Shown here: positions 27,011 to 39,587 of the stretch, piece by piece
Position numbering within the stretch: position 1 is the stretch's first letter
How the letters are laid out: every line of letters starts with the position of its first letter
Assembly (NCBI GenBank): GCA_036936605.1
Contig: JAUPFV010000004.1
Coordinates: forward strand, 143,946,973-144,010,972
DNA length: 64,000 nt
Source: Limnanthes douglasii subsp. nivea
Taxonomy: Eukaryota > Streptophyta > Magnoliopsida > Brassicales > Limnanthaceae
Direction of reading: 5' to 3'
Translations under genes and position numbers: made by a program
Notes under the pieces: generated by a model
The model's database searches: none
Told to the model about the DNA's origin: nothing
The model's input: the letters and a program-made list of their open reading frames with translations, nothing else

Positions 27011-30000
27011 TGTTTATCAAGATTTATTTCAGCTATCCATTTTGGATTAAGCATGCATATTTTCCCCTCACTTAGCAAGCATGATTCTTTTGACTAGAAA
27101 TTTTCCCTGTTTTCAGTTCTATTTTTGTTTTAGCATCTATATTAGGTATTAGCACCGAAGGATTTGCATCATCACGACTAGAAACTTATAATGACGTTAT
27201 TCATCATTTAACTATATAATCAATGATCTCTGACTTGATTATGAAAGTTGTTCATCGGGTTTGCTTTCTCAAATCCGAATCAGATTCATTCTCCTGATTC
27301 ATGTAGATCGAGTTTCTGAAAAGTCACCTTCTCCTGAAGATCCTTCATCTCTTTTTTTCTTCAATTCTAGGGTTTGAAATCCCTAAATCAAAAAAGTTGA
27401 GTCGAATGTTTCTTCTGATCAAGATCGACTTAATTTTCTAAATTGGGTAGGTCGTCTGATGATTTCTGATGGTTGAATTCGTGATATAATTAATTTTTTA
27501 TTCATGGAATTTTTTGAAGTTTTAGCTAGTAGTAGTATAGAGTATTCAATCTGAAGATTTTGGATGCGGTGATGCCGCCAGTAGACCAATTTAACGGATT
27601 TTAAATTTTATGGCAAATTTTAAGTTTAATTTTTTTAATCAATGAATCTCCCATTATATTGAACTCAAGATAATGGCTTTTATTTTGTATTCAAAATTAT
27701 GGTCTTAGCTCATTCGCAGTAAGAAGTATTTTTTGCTGGTTAAAAAAACCAACTTAAATAAAGTCTAGAGAACATGCTTTTAAAAATAATAATTCAAATG
27801 TATTATAAAGAAAATCATAAAACTAATATAATTTGTTAGAGTACCTACTTCTATATAGATTTTGGCTTTCTTAATTTGACACTGTCATGTATAAAAGACT
27901 CGGTGGTTTTGAGCAAAAGTGGATTTGAAATATAGAAAATACGTTTTCTAAATATTTTGCATTCTTAATCTGTTGACATTTCGTTTGTCCACACAGTCGA
28001 AAAAGAACCACTTAATCACATTGTTACGTTTCCAAATATTATTTGAAAATCGGAAGCTTCTTATGGTTTTCCTAGAAAAAAAGTAAAGAGCTTTCCAAAT
28101 TAGTAACGCGCTATAGGTCGTATCTACTAGCTACCATGTCAATTAAGGTATTCTAATTTTGTCGTAGAAAAAAGCGCATGTAAGAAATACTAGAAAAACG
28201 TATACAAGTACGATAAAACGAAATTGATTAATTATTGTATTAAATTTTAAGAGCGGCAAAATACGGAAGGATATGTCTGTCAATATATTGGTAAAGTTTT
28301 GGTTGGTTAAATTGGATTCGAAACTAAAATTAACCTAGGGTTAAATAGAGAACATGACATAGATTATTAATATTATTCGAATTTCATAAAAATAAATGAA
28401 TAAATGTTTCTATGTTAGTCATTAAAGGCGAATCGGATAACGAGAGATATTAGATAGGTTTGATATTATGCTATTCCTTTTATCTACATAATTTTTTATT
28501 TTTTATTATGATTTTTAATGGTTGATTGATTAAGGTTGACGAACCAAATTATTTATATTTTTATGAGTCGTATTTTTAGACTTTGCGCGTGTAACAAAAA
28601 AAATAAGAAAATAGTGATTGGTCGAAGATTTCTTTTTGTTTAACTGAAGCTAATACTTTTGATTTTTTTTTCGAAGTTCTAACTTCTTATGTAAAATTGT
28701 TTAACTCAAGCTAATACTTTTGATTTTTTTTTCGAAGTTCTAACTTCTTATGTAAAATTGTTATGATTATGTCTGCCATTTTTGGCTAAACTCTTCAGAA
28801 TTTTAATGCTTATGTTTTACCTTATCAGAAGTCTTATTGGAGACGTCTCCGATTTGTTTCGTACGAACCAAATTATTTATATTTTTATGAGTCGTATTTT
28901 TAGACTTTGCGCGTGTAACAAAAAAAAATAGTGATTGGTCGAAGATTTCTTTTTGTTTAACTGAAGCTAATACTTTTGATTCTTTTTTTCGAAGTTCTAA
29001 CTTCTTATGTAAAATTGTTATGATTATGTCTGCCATTTTTGGCTAGACTCTTCAGAATTTTAATGCTTATGTTTTACCTTATCAGAAGTCTTATTGGAGA
29101 CGTCTCCGATTTGTTTTGTACTGAACTATTATGACTCAGCAAAATCATTCGCTGACTAAAACCTCATTTGAGGATAAAAAAATATATTTTGTGAAAGGTT
29201 AACAATAAAACTCATAGTTAGTAGGCTACTATAGTATTATTTATTTCTTATTTACTAACCTGTCTCTTTTTATTTGTTTCAAAATGCTTGAATTCTTCAT
29301 TAACTATAATTGAGTAACTCCTTTAGACCTTGGCGAAGGATGTAGTAAGGATTGCCTAAGTTGAACCAAAGTGTGAATACTGCTTCGAGAGGTTCAGGTA
29401 ACTGGAGGTGTTACAGCAGCCCCCTAGCCCTTGATGAAGGATGGTGAATTATTATATTAAGTGATATTCAACTTCTAGAATTCTTGTGCGAATAATATGT
29501 CGATAAATATTTATGGCTTTGACTTGGTTTTAAAATTGGTTGAGTATACCTATAGTTATTGATGAAGACAAAAGTAAGAGTTGAATAGTATGTGAGAACA
29601 TCTCCGACTTTTTTAATAAGCGAGAGTTTGCATCTTCTTTTTCTTCTTTGCATAAAGTTTGTATTTTTATGGTGTATTTATGATAAAGGTTTTGAAAGTT
29701 GAGGGATTATAATTATATTTTGGTAATTAGGAAAATTAGTGGAAAAAGCGTGAAAGAAACATTTTCTATGAAGACGTGTGTGCTCACTTCGTCTTCTTCA
29801 ATCTCGACCCTCAATATATATTTTAATCTCGACATGTTACCTAGTAATTTAATCACCATACAAATATCAAGATATCAAAGGTTTAAAGTTATTTTTACCT
29901 TTGGGTACACATACTCATCCATCTTGTCTATTTGCTTTTTTTACTTTTTTCAATTTCTGACTCGTCATTCTTTTTGTTTTTTCTCACCATTCTCTTAATC

Positions 30001-30235
30001 ATTGTTATTTAGTCACATTCTTATTTTTATTGTGAGAACTAATTATTGAGTTTTTTTCCTATAAATGGGTAAGTAAGGTGAAGGTAGTGACTACTCATAC
30101 ATTCATAATAATCATGTTAATGATTCATTTGAGGCTGAATCTTTTGGTCATACTCAAAAAAGAGAACTCTCTTAAATATGTTGTTCCACTGAAAAGTGTT
30201 TCTCTTATTGCTTCCACTCTTAATGGTATGAGTAT
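27011..30235. other. Non-coding stretch between LINE and Tat relic B
   Basis: No protein family recognised. It may include LINE 3' sequence at the left edge and LTR-like sequence of relic B at the right, for example a CTATAAATGG box near 30060 just before the first B frame. The nested duplication at 28540-29123 is listed separately. Confidence 0.4.
28540..29123. repeat. Nested tandem duplication: 324-bp step plus internal 61-bp duplication
   Basis: A block starting CGAACCAAATTATTTATA recurs at 28540 and 28864, and runs on through TTGCGCGTGTAACAAAA to GGAGACGTCTCCGATTTGTT. The first copy additionally contains a 61-bp tandem duplication (TAACTGAAGCTAATACTTTT at 28641 and nearly the same at 28702), absent from the second. 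The copies are almost identical, so both events are recent. No coding content recognised. Confidence 0.9.
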
Positions 30236-30239
30236 ATAA

Positions 30240-32970
30240 CAAATGCGGTGTTTGTATTCGTATAGATGATTTAGAGATTGAAGGTGATTCTTTGAATGAT
30301 CTTCAGATCAAGAGTATCATGGAGCATCCATATCACTATCTTAGTAACACTGAATTTTTAAACAAATCTCTGATTAGATGATTACGTAAGATGTAACTAA
30401 TAGGGTCTTTGCAATTAGGGAAAATCCCATAAACAGTCATGACAGTGAGGTTGTTTTATTCAATTAATCTATTGATCATGGACTTTGATTTCCACTTGTC
30501 CAAGACTTTTTTTCAAAAAAAATTAAGTTACAAAAGTTTTCATTAGCTAGCTTGTTCCCAAAAATTTCTTACCTTTAACTATAATTTTATCAAGAGATGT
30601 ATTTCAATATTTCTCTAGAAATTAATTCTTATTGTCATTAAGGTCTATAGTTGAAAGACAAATCTATTTTTCTATTTTTTTATGGAAGTATGTAATTTTA
30701 AATTTGTCTTTGTCTTCGACAATTGGGAGACCAAGCATGTAAGTGTAGTTCCTTCTATTAGCTAAAATTTGGTTCTCAAAACATAAGTTTCCATATTTTT
30801 GGTAATCTATTTTGTTTTAATTCACTTTGTATATATTTGATTGTGTTTTTTTGTCTTTCCTTTCTTAGCTCCGTTATTAAGATGCCTTTTTATGAAAATT
30901 GGGAAACATGTATTTGCATAAGTATACTAATTTGGTAAATAAAGTTTCTAAGTTTTTTCCATTCATGCTCTTCCATTCTAGTACCTAAGTAGTTTGTGCT
31001 TAACGGTTTATGTTCGAGTATTACTATGTGAGATAACTTTTTTGTTTGTGTTGTACTAAAAAAGGATAATTTTACAAAAAACATTCTTCATACATAAAAT
31101 ATATTGAGAGAAAATATCTGAGGTAAGAGGCCGTAGATTAAAAATATCAGAAGAAAATATTATTGGAAAAATTTCTTGAAATGCGATGAAGGTCGGAGTC
31201 GAGGCTCATAATGCTTGTAAAAGAAATTATAATGAGTTTTATTGGCCTAAAGAATAAAACAAACCTTGTCCTATTATTCTTAAAGAGGAGGTTGATGATG
31301 AAGAAGATAATATACCTTTAACTAAATGGTGGGAAACTGGAGGTAAAGTTGAGGATAATATTATTGGAAACCCTAAAGAAAATTCAACTTCTAAAAAATA
31401 AAATTGGCATACCTTTGGTTCACATAGCCAAGAAAAAATGTACTTCTACTTTTGTTTCTTCTCAAGCTCCCCAATATTCTCATGCCTTAAAGAATATTAT
31501 TGATAAATGTTACAAGTCTTAAAATCCTATCACTTCTCTCTTGAAATGTTATTCTACCAAATATGTAGCTTTATGTGAAGATATTATTGGTCTAGAATTG
31601 CTACCAATGTGAATCTTCTCTTATATTCTTTCAAAAAGAGTTGTTATATTTGAATGAGGTGCGCCAAAATGAGTCCCTGATTTTTTATGGAAAATATAAA
31701 GTGACTCTGCTAGAGGTTAGCACACAACATAACTTTAAAGTTATGAAATTTAAGACAATTATTAAAGCTAGTGTGGCATGTAAACATGATCACGATGATT
31801 ATTTTCATCTCATATTACGACATAACAAGGCTAAAGGTATTCCTAAGGTAGTCAGATCTTCATCTGCGGAGCTTGCATTCCATATTGATAATGTAACTGT
31901 TTTTGCAGGTTCTGAAACAATTTGTGTTGTTGAGATGATACCATACACTTGATAGTTATGTGGGTTTTTAAGGAAAATAACGAAGAGGTTACAATGAAGG
32001 ATGATGTGGTTGTCATTACTACAGCTTATGGTAACTTCTCAATGGCTTCACATTCTTTTATCAATATTATTGATAACCTTTTAAAGTCTATCGAAACTGT
32101 TTTGCCAAATCCTGTTGTTTCATATACAAATGTTAATGATGTCATGGTTGTGGATCCAAGTGATAACTTATCCAATATGGATGCACCTTCGATCGAGTCT
32201 ACTACTATAATAAAAACTTATTTTCCCTGGAATAAATTCATGCACTGGTGTCTTGGGTTTCCACTTTATCCAACTAGAGGAAGCTTCCAACCCATCTTTC
32301 TCCGATAGAGCTAACTAAAAAGAAATTGAGTTTGTGATTTGAGGTATGGATGGATTTTCTTTTTATCTTATTTTCCAAACTTATTTTTTTCTGTTATGGT
32401 ATAAAGACTAACTATTATTGGAATATTTGTTATCTGATGCTTTCATGGAATTCTTAATGGTTTGACCATACTCCATCAATCCAAGTTCCATCTTGTAACT
32501 TATCTTCCTGATGGTGATGTTAAACCTTTAGAATAAATCTCATCTGTCAGAGAGTTGTTATTGAAGTCAAAATTAAATGTTAGAAGCAACTGGAGGATAA
32601 ACTTGAAAGTTTTCAAGAGAGGGAGATGTTGTTAAAACTTGGTACAATCCAAGACTAAGGCTGATGGTGAACTAAATGAAAAGCTTAACAAAAATTTATT
32701 TTCCTTGCCTTAGTTAATGAGTGTATTTTTTCATAGCCATGAAACCATATCGACTAGCTATGAGTTTGGTAATTTTTTGGAAGATTGTTACTTCTATTCA
32801 TGTAGTATGTTTTCTCAATGTAAAGAAAAACTAATTGTTTCTAAGGTCGAGCAAACTGTTTTTGACGATTTGTTTTCTTCGATTTTGAAAAATATCACTG
32901 AGACGAAAGTTAAAGTCAAGGAAATAATGTCAGAGTTGCAGCAGCAGTTTGATGTTTTAAATTAAAAAAA
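30240..32970 (+). pseudogene. Antisense additional ORF of Tat relic B
   Basis: Weaker version of the aORF seen in A and C. Plus-strand frames include GVCIRIDDLEIEGDSLNDL (about 30248), a hydrophobic FKFVFVFDNWET block (about 30695-30735) like FIFIYGAWENG in A, and a GTAAGT at 30739. The later part has frames 31641-31952 and 31949-32308. A coiled-coil-like C-terminal part covers about 32540-32965 (VKEIMSELQQQFDVLN). The identity rests mainly on position, order and the FVFDNWE block; sequence similarity is low. No function assigned. Confidence 0.45.
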
Positions 32971-33271
32971 TAATCTCCTTTAGGAAGTACTTCTTAGTGA
33001 AATTTAGGATATGACCAATATTGTATTTCTTATCATGCTAAAATGACTAAGTATGCTCATGTGGCTGTTGTGGAAGCTCTTTCTTGGCTAGTATGGATTT
33101 TCGGTGAGGAATATTCGAATGTGAATTTATATTACTTATGATGTTATGACTTAGAATGAAGTGATAAATCTCCTAAGTCATGTCCTTTTTCGGGTTTTAC
33201 CAAAGGTGGTGCTTATATTTTCAATCTCATTGAAGATATTATAAATAAGGGAATGAATGATCAAGTATAAG

Positions 33272-33560
33272 CTAAGTTTCCAAAATCTTGTAAAGTAAAT
33301 GGTGTGAAAAAGACGTTACTATAACAATGTAGCTTTTTTCGGTGAGGAAGTTTTTGTGTTTCTGGTCCTCTTCACAAATATTTCTTTGATTGCGTCCTAC
33401 CAATACGTCCATAAAAGATAGAATTTTATTTCTTGATGTTGTATCGACTAGTTGATCAATCTTCGATAATGGAAATAGATCCTTTAGATATGTTTTATTG
33501 AGGTTTGTGAAGCCTACACCCATCCTCAATTTTTAATTTTTCTTCTTGAACAAAATATGA
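33272..33560 (-). pseudogene. Truncated reverse transcriptase of Tat relic B
   Basis: The minus-strand frame starts MRMGVGFTNLNKTYLKDLFP and continues with KIDQLVDTTSRNKILSFMDVL, the first RT motifs of a Tat element (compare MCVDFTDLNRTYPKDPF in relic A). The reading degrades at about 33350 and the YxDD part is not present. Confidence 0.75.
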
Positions 33561-34104
33561 TTAGCTGTCCACATTTTATAATGCAACTCTATTATATGTC
33601 ATACATGATTCAATATGTGCGCTTCTTTAACATCCACTTATCTTTTTTGTTGAGAGTATAACCTCATTTTTATACAATAAGTCAAAAGTTATTATTTATA
33701 TATAACTAGTGGCATATGAATTTTGATGAGACTCGGGTTACATCCTTCGTGCTTCATTATAAAATATCCATCTTATTTTTCTAAAATATTAATAATTTTA
33801 TACTTGAATTGGTTGGAATATCTTGACCAATCTTCAGGGTCTTTCTTTTTTCCATTACTATATCCTCTCCATCTTCTCATGACTTTAACAGTCAGAGACG
33901 TTATCTGAGGTCATTCATTGTTTAAAGACAAACCCTTATCTTCATGCTTTCAAAACTTTAAGTGCTAGAAATATTACATAACACGTCCTGATTTGTTTCT
34001 TCCTTTTACAACTACTTTTCTTCAATTGAGCATCTTAGGCATTAATGAATTATGCATACTACATATTGCATATGATCGAGCCAAGATTATCCTAATATGA
34101 TGTT

Positions 34105-34330
34105 TTACGATGTTGGTGCATATACCACCATGAATAGGCGTTGCATCTTGTCTTTACACTCTTTCTTGTGGAGAGCTACATCTAGAGTTTTCTTCCCTCG
34201 TAAAATTGTATTTTCTTCGGCAAGGCCGGCTGAGATTGTTTGAGTTGGGGTCAACACTAGAGATCCTCTCATCTTTTCATAAGTACCTTTACATACAATA
34301 TTTATTAAACATCCAATATCCATCATTACC
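34105..34330 (-). pseudogene. Protease relic of Tat element B
   Basis: The minus-strand frame begins MMDIGCLINIVCKGTYEKM and ends RLFMVVYAPTS. Relic A has MMDTSSSTNVIFKATYDMI and FMVVEYPTS at matching places, so this is the same domain with the catalytic triplet altered (D-I-G). Identity rests on that alignment by eye. Confidence 0.65.
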
Positions 34331-35560
34331 TACTGTTAGTACTCTAGTGCTGTATATGGAAGACACTCATCTCATATCATAACACATGAATGATAGCATT
34401 TGATATGGATTTTGATAAAAATATTGGTACATCTTCCATTGACACACCACATCTATTTCATCGGCATATCTCTTCCTTGATATTTTTAAACTTTAGAGTG
34501 CAGATATTCTCTAACAATTATACAAATTGAATATCTCTTTGGATTTACGTCCATACATCTTTCTTCTAAGTCGGTCACTATGATAGCATTTGTATTTGTT
34601 CTTTAGAATGTGCCGTAACTTGCTTGGTATTTTCCCCGAAAGCTTGCCTCAGTTTATTTTATTTATTCTTAGTAAAATCACTGAGTTTTATTTTATCCAC
34701 TAAACGTTCGACTTGATCTTGCAAAGCTCAACAAAATCTACTAAAATGACCAATGTTACAATGAAACTTATAATACTTATTTTTATCTCCATGATCTCGT
34801 GCTCCAAATAACTTTCCCGGTCGGTTGTACTAGACGATAATTTTTGTATTTTCTAGATTATAGCTAGAGTGTTAGCTTTGTAAATGGTCATTTTGGGAGG
34901 TGGTCAGTTTACTTGCTACTATTACCGTTGTAGAGGCTTTTCAAATTTCTCTTATACCATTGAGTTAGATCGTTTTGTGGATTGATGGAAGTTGTTGTAC
35001 CATTGTTCCTTCGTGTTTGGTTATATGTACTCATCTGAGCCACTGTGTTAGTCTTGTTGCCCAAATGGTATGTTCTCAGAGTTTTAATATCTCTTATATT
35101 TTTTGATCTGACAACTTCATCTATTTTAATATATTTCTCCGCTCGAGCAAGTAGATCTCCAAAATTTAAAGGTTTTTTATTTTATGAGAGTGGGAAGCTT
35201 CCATAAATACCTGTTTGAATGCAACTACGACCACCTGAGCTTGATAATTAGAATTCAGAATTGGTTTCTAAGAACCGCTAGGTGTATTTTCTAAAAATTG
35301 TTTTAGACCTCTACTTGTAGTGAATAATGTAGTATTTGATGCTTTTAATTACTTGTAGTGAATAATGGGTCATATTTTCCAAAGTACTTATCCATATTAT
35401 AGTTTTCAAATATTAGTGGCATAAGACTATATAAAATCTTTGCGGCGAGTGGGGACTTTTCATCATGCAAACCGTCCTCATCAACTTATAAGTTATTCAT
35501 GAATGGGTATTGGTGATGGTTAAACTTGGTTCAAGGGTAAAATCTAGTTTTAAACATTTC
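34331..35560 (-). pseudogene. Gag relic of Tat element B
   Basis: Minus-strand frames contain a Tat zinc-knuckle-like segment near 34720-34790 (FHCNIGHFSRFC, ALQDQVERLVDKIKL), comparable with YRYHNDIGHDTADC in A. The rest is heavily decayed, with the gag core expected around 35.2-35.5 kb only faintly visible. Confidence 0.5.
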
Positions 35561-35639
35561 TCGTTAATATTAAGTAATTTTGTAAGAGGTTGTGAGAGAA
35601 ATGAGGTGTGTGCTTGTATTTAATATTTTTAGAAAAGTC

Positions 35640-36269
35640 CAACCCCTCTTAATGATGTTGGTTGGGGTATTTAAACTATTTCTCTCTGACCCACGGGATG
35701 GAAATCCTATAGTCGGGTCAATCATATGAGTCATCATGCCCAAGAAATAAGGTGCTAAGCATATAGTTGAGTCATTGTTCTACTCATGCTACTGTTCATC
35801 CATTGACTTTTATTCGATCTGTCACAAATGTCCTTCAGATAATATCAGAATCACTGGTGATATGCTTCAGATAAAATCTTTGGCAGATCTAAGAATGATG
35901 AATAATGTCTTATATGCCTTCGAAGTGAATTTGAAGGGTTTACCGATAAGTTCAAAGGTCGGAATTTTATTATTAGTCCTTTGTTACACGTGTCAGTTTC
36001 TAGTTGGACCTACTAGTCGTTTTCTCCTAGGTACTTGTAGCTAAATTTCCAAAATTAATGGGGGTATAGTTAATAGATTTTAATAATTACTTAGCCGATT
36101 CATTTCCCCTAGGTAAAGCACTCAAGTAGACTATTTTTCTATATAAGTATGATTTTCTACTAATTCTATTTCTAGAATAAGAAAAAGTTTCAAATTTCAA
36201 ATCTAGAGAGAGAAGCTTAGAAATCTCACAAGTGTTCTACTCCTCCAATATTTCTCAAGATTTTTATGT
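35640..36269 (+). promoter_or_regulatory. Possible promoter/leader upstream of aORF C (or 3' LTR remnant)
   Basis: This stretch has no frame of recognisable family. It contains an ACACGTGTCA G-box-like motif near 35985 and a CTATATAAGTA box near 36141, followed by about 130 bp of leader rich in CT and GA runs before the plus-strand aORF begins near 36270. It lies where relic C should have its 3' LTR. Whether it is an LTR remnant or a promoter driving the antisense ORF is unresolved. Confidence 0.35.
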
Positions 36270-39080
36270 TCACAACACGAACTGCCTTAGTTAAAAGACA
36301 TTGACTCAACTTTTTTGAGTTACGTAGAGAGAAAAGGGAGGCCAAAATCACTGTCGGACAACCTGCCTCTCATGTTAGAGTGATTATTGAAGAGGTATCA
36401 GTTCCGGACAGGAGTTCATCTTCTCATAAACTATCAATAGTTTCCAAGAAAAATTCTCTTGCTTTATCTTTAACTAATCTTGAACAACCAGAACTACCAG
36501 TTCAGATAAACGAACCACTTTTTACCAAAACCAGAGTCGTTACCAGTCGTAAAGCCCCATCTCCATTCATTTCTATGGGTTTAGACACAAAAGAGAGTCC
36601 ACCTTGAAGGGTTACTAGGCTTTCTAAACCCAAAACTGCAACTCCAACTGCCAATGAGGCAGAGAAACTAAATGAAGGTTCTACAAGGATATAGTCTCCA
36701 GTATTTCCTACTTTGAATCCAAGCCAATCGATTCCTCCCACCAAAGCTTCATAATGAGAAAGAAGATATTGGGATGAATTCGGCTGATCAACCGCCACAA
36801 ATAATGTAAGAGACGATGGAAGATAGTGGCAAAAATATCCCATTAGAGGCCTCTGAACATATCAGTAACACCAGTATGGTTCAGAAAAAACAAAAGGTAG
36901 TAGCATAGACTGGTGCTGAACCGCTTTCAGAGTGCCTTGTTGGGCGAGTGGGGCCTAACGTTTCCATGGTCCTTGTTAAGTATTTGTTAACATTTCAAAA
37001 AATCTCTTATTTGTATGCCCACACTTCTGAGTTGGATAAAATAAGGAAGAAATGGGGCTTTCCGCAGCCCATCAAGGTGAGAATTCCCATCGTTGAGGAG
37101 ACTCCAGTGGATAGCAAGGCTAAAGAACTAGTGGTATGCACCGAAGTACTTAACTGGGGTCTTTGGTTCCCTTTGGACCAAACAATAGTTAGATACTTTC
37201 ACTTAGTAAAGCTATGTCCGAGTCAGTTAAGCCCTAATTCTTGGTATTCCTTATTAGCAAACATCATTGCTTCAAGACTTTCCAAGATTCCAATGGTCAT
37301 GGAACAGTTTGCTACTGTGGCCGGCTTGTGTTGGAGCCATCATACCCTTTCGATTATTTCAACATGGGGAATTATTACAAGGTGGTTGATGATTTGCTGG
37401 AGGCTGATAAGCCTTGGAGGACTCAATTCCTTTTCATCCGTGGTTCCTAGGGAAATGGAAAAAAAAAGATCACTTACAAAGGAAATCCAACCGCCTTAAC
37501 TAGATAATGGAAACGTTCAAGTAAACACTATACAATTAATATTAAATTTCACATCGGATGTTAATATTGAACTACAACGGATGATAATATTAAGTGTTCT
37601 CAAAGATGTTCTTAGAATATTTGAATGAGGGACGAACCACTTTTTCGAAGCTAAATCAGTGGGCTTCAAAGACTTGGGAACTGGGTTCCATAATTGTTTA
37701 CTACAGCTAACATGGTAAGGGCCCATCTATGGAGAACAAGCTCAACCAAGGAGCTATCATGGGAACAGTTACAAGTCCTCATGAAGCTGCTGATATATTT
37801 TAACGGGTTGAGGAAAAAAATGGTAAACTTTATTTCCCAGCTATGAATAAGGCTCCTAATCATCTTTACAAAATCAAGAAGAATACAAAGAAAGGTGGAG
37901 ATTCCTCTCAAGGGCTTCCCGATGTAGGTAGTTTAGGATTTCCAGGAGAGATTGATGCTGCATTATTGGAGAATTTCACGGTAATAGTAGGTGAGGCTAA
38001 AGGGCTACAACATTCTAAAAAAATCAAGAAAAAAAAGGGCACAAGAGGCGTCAAGAGGGTAGTGATAACAGAGTAGAAAATAAGAAGAAAGGGCCATAAG
38101 TTCAGAGATCATACTCTGATCTGAGGTCATTCCTCCTATCCTTCCTACTAAAGTTCCTCCCAAAGAAGAGGTACATTCCGATCCTTCCTCTCTAGTGTTT
38201 CCTACCACTGACCAACCTTTTGTTGAAGGTGATGCTAACATGTATGATATAGGGAATTTTTAATTCAATGAATTTGACAAAGAATATTTGGACCGAACGT
38301 TCCCCTAATCAACCACCATAGGGAATGCAGTGATTCATGATGGTGAATATTTTAAAGTATCCAATGAGCATGATATCTTGAGCTACGTAGTCTTAGGCTA
38401 CATCATGCCAATAGTAGACTTGGAAAGACAACTTAGAGCTCAAACAAAAGACATCACGTATTTTTCACACAGACAATCAAGGCCTGAAGGATTCCCTCGT
38501 GGTCGAACAGAAAAAGGTTGAAAATTTTAGCAAAGAAAAAAAGCAATTAAGTGCTGATTTGGAACAAGCTAAGGCCAATCGAGATAAATTACGGACCAGC
38601 TATACGGAACTACAATCTACCATTCCCATGAGCTTAATTCCTTGAATCAAACACTAACCAAGAAGAAGACTTCAAATGAACAACTATCCAAATAGAAGAA
38701 TGAATTACAATATATTCTCAAGAACAGGGATGGTGAGATAACCTCTTGGAAAGAAATAAAGACCCAAGATATAGTCGCTTTAAAGAATGGATATACTGAG
38801 GGGGTGTTGAAATCAATCAAACGGAGGGAAGAGTCTATTAAATCGAATATGGTCATTTTGTTCCGTGAAAGGTTTCCCAAACGGTCTCTTGGGAAACTGT
38901 GGAGTTTTTTTTCGGATGACGAAGTTCCCTTTTATACTACGGCACAAAGTGATAAATTCAACATGACCTCGAATGATTCTGAACCTGGTGATGAAGCTGA
39001 TGAGGACTCAAGTGATGATAAAGAGGAGAAAGAAGAAGGTAATGCTCAGAAGAAAACTGAAGGGAACAAGCCCTAAGGTT
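36270..39080 (+). pseudogene. Antisense additional ORF (aORF, Transposase_28-like) of Tat relic C
   Basis: The clearest aORF copy. After an acidic Ser/Pro-rich lead, the plus-strand frame 36948-37499 includes YLYAHTSELDKIRKKWGFP, ELVVCTEVLNWGLWFPLD, then VKLCPSQLSPNSWYSLLANI, the Transposase_28-type core. Further frames give DDLLEADKPWRTQFLFIRG (about 37387) and a GTAAAC donor-like site at 37521. The tail (about 38500-39080) is a Lys/Glu-rich coiled coil (KEKKQLSADLEQAKANRDKL) ending in a strongly acidic segment (EPGDEADEDSSDDKEEKEEG) with a stop near 39076. Frameshifts and stops break it into at least six pieces. Role in the element is unknown. Confidence 0.75.
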
Positions 39081-39404
39081 AATTATTTTACTGTGTTGGT
39101 ATTCTGAATCGAAGTCCTTGGAGTATGACAGGCATTTATTATTTTAATATCCGACTTTCTAGAAACTATAGTTGTACAAGTCCTTGTGGTTTACAAGGAA
39201 TTTTGTAATGTGGACGGATTCTTTTATGATCCTAATCGTATTTGATGTTATTTCAACTTTCACTTACTTAGTATTTTTCCTTGTCTTCTTTTATACTTCC
39301 ATTAATATCAGAGTATTTAAACATAATAAAACCATATGCGTATATTAAATATGATCAAGGAATTAAACACCTAATCAGTCTTACATTTACGAGATCCATA
39401 TATA

Positions 39405-39587
39405 GATCAATTATTTGAAGGAAACAAACGTTTAATAGGCCTTTAATCTATCAGGTGTTTAATAAGTCTTTAATACATCTGATTCACTCAAAAGTAATCT
39501 GTTTGAGAGCAACAAACGTTTAATAAGCCTTCAATCCATCAGCTGTTTAATAAGTCTTTAATACGTCTGATCCAACCAAAATAAAAA
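39405..39587. repeat. 88-bp tandem repeat, 2 copies
   Basis: AACAAACGTTTAATA begins at 39423 and 39511. Each copy continues through CCATCAG/CTATCAG, GTTTAATAAGTCTTTAATAC and TCTGAT. It lies between the end of aORF C and the end of integrase C, the same internal position as the 34-bp array in relic A. Confidence 0.85.

Larger units (their letters stand above)
30240..35560 (-). mobile_element. Ty3/gypsy Tat-type relic B (truncated)
   Basis: Same layout as relics A and C: antisense ORF on the plus strand at left, then minus-strand pol and gag at right. Here pol stops inside RT at about 33272, so the end of RT, RNase H and integrase are missing. The antisense ORF ends near 32970, only 300 bp away. 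No LTR was identified. Confidence 0.6.
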
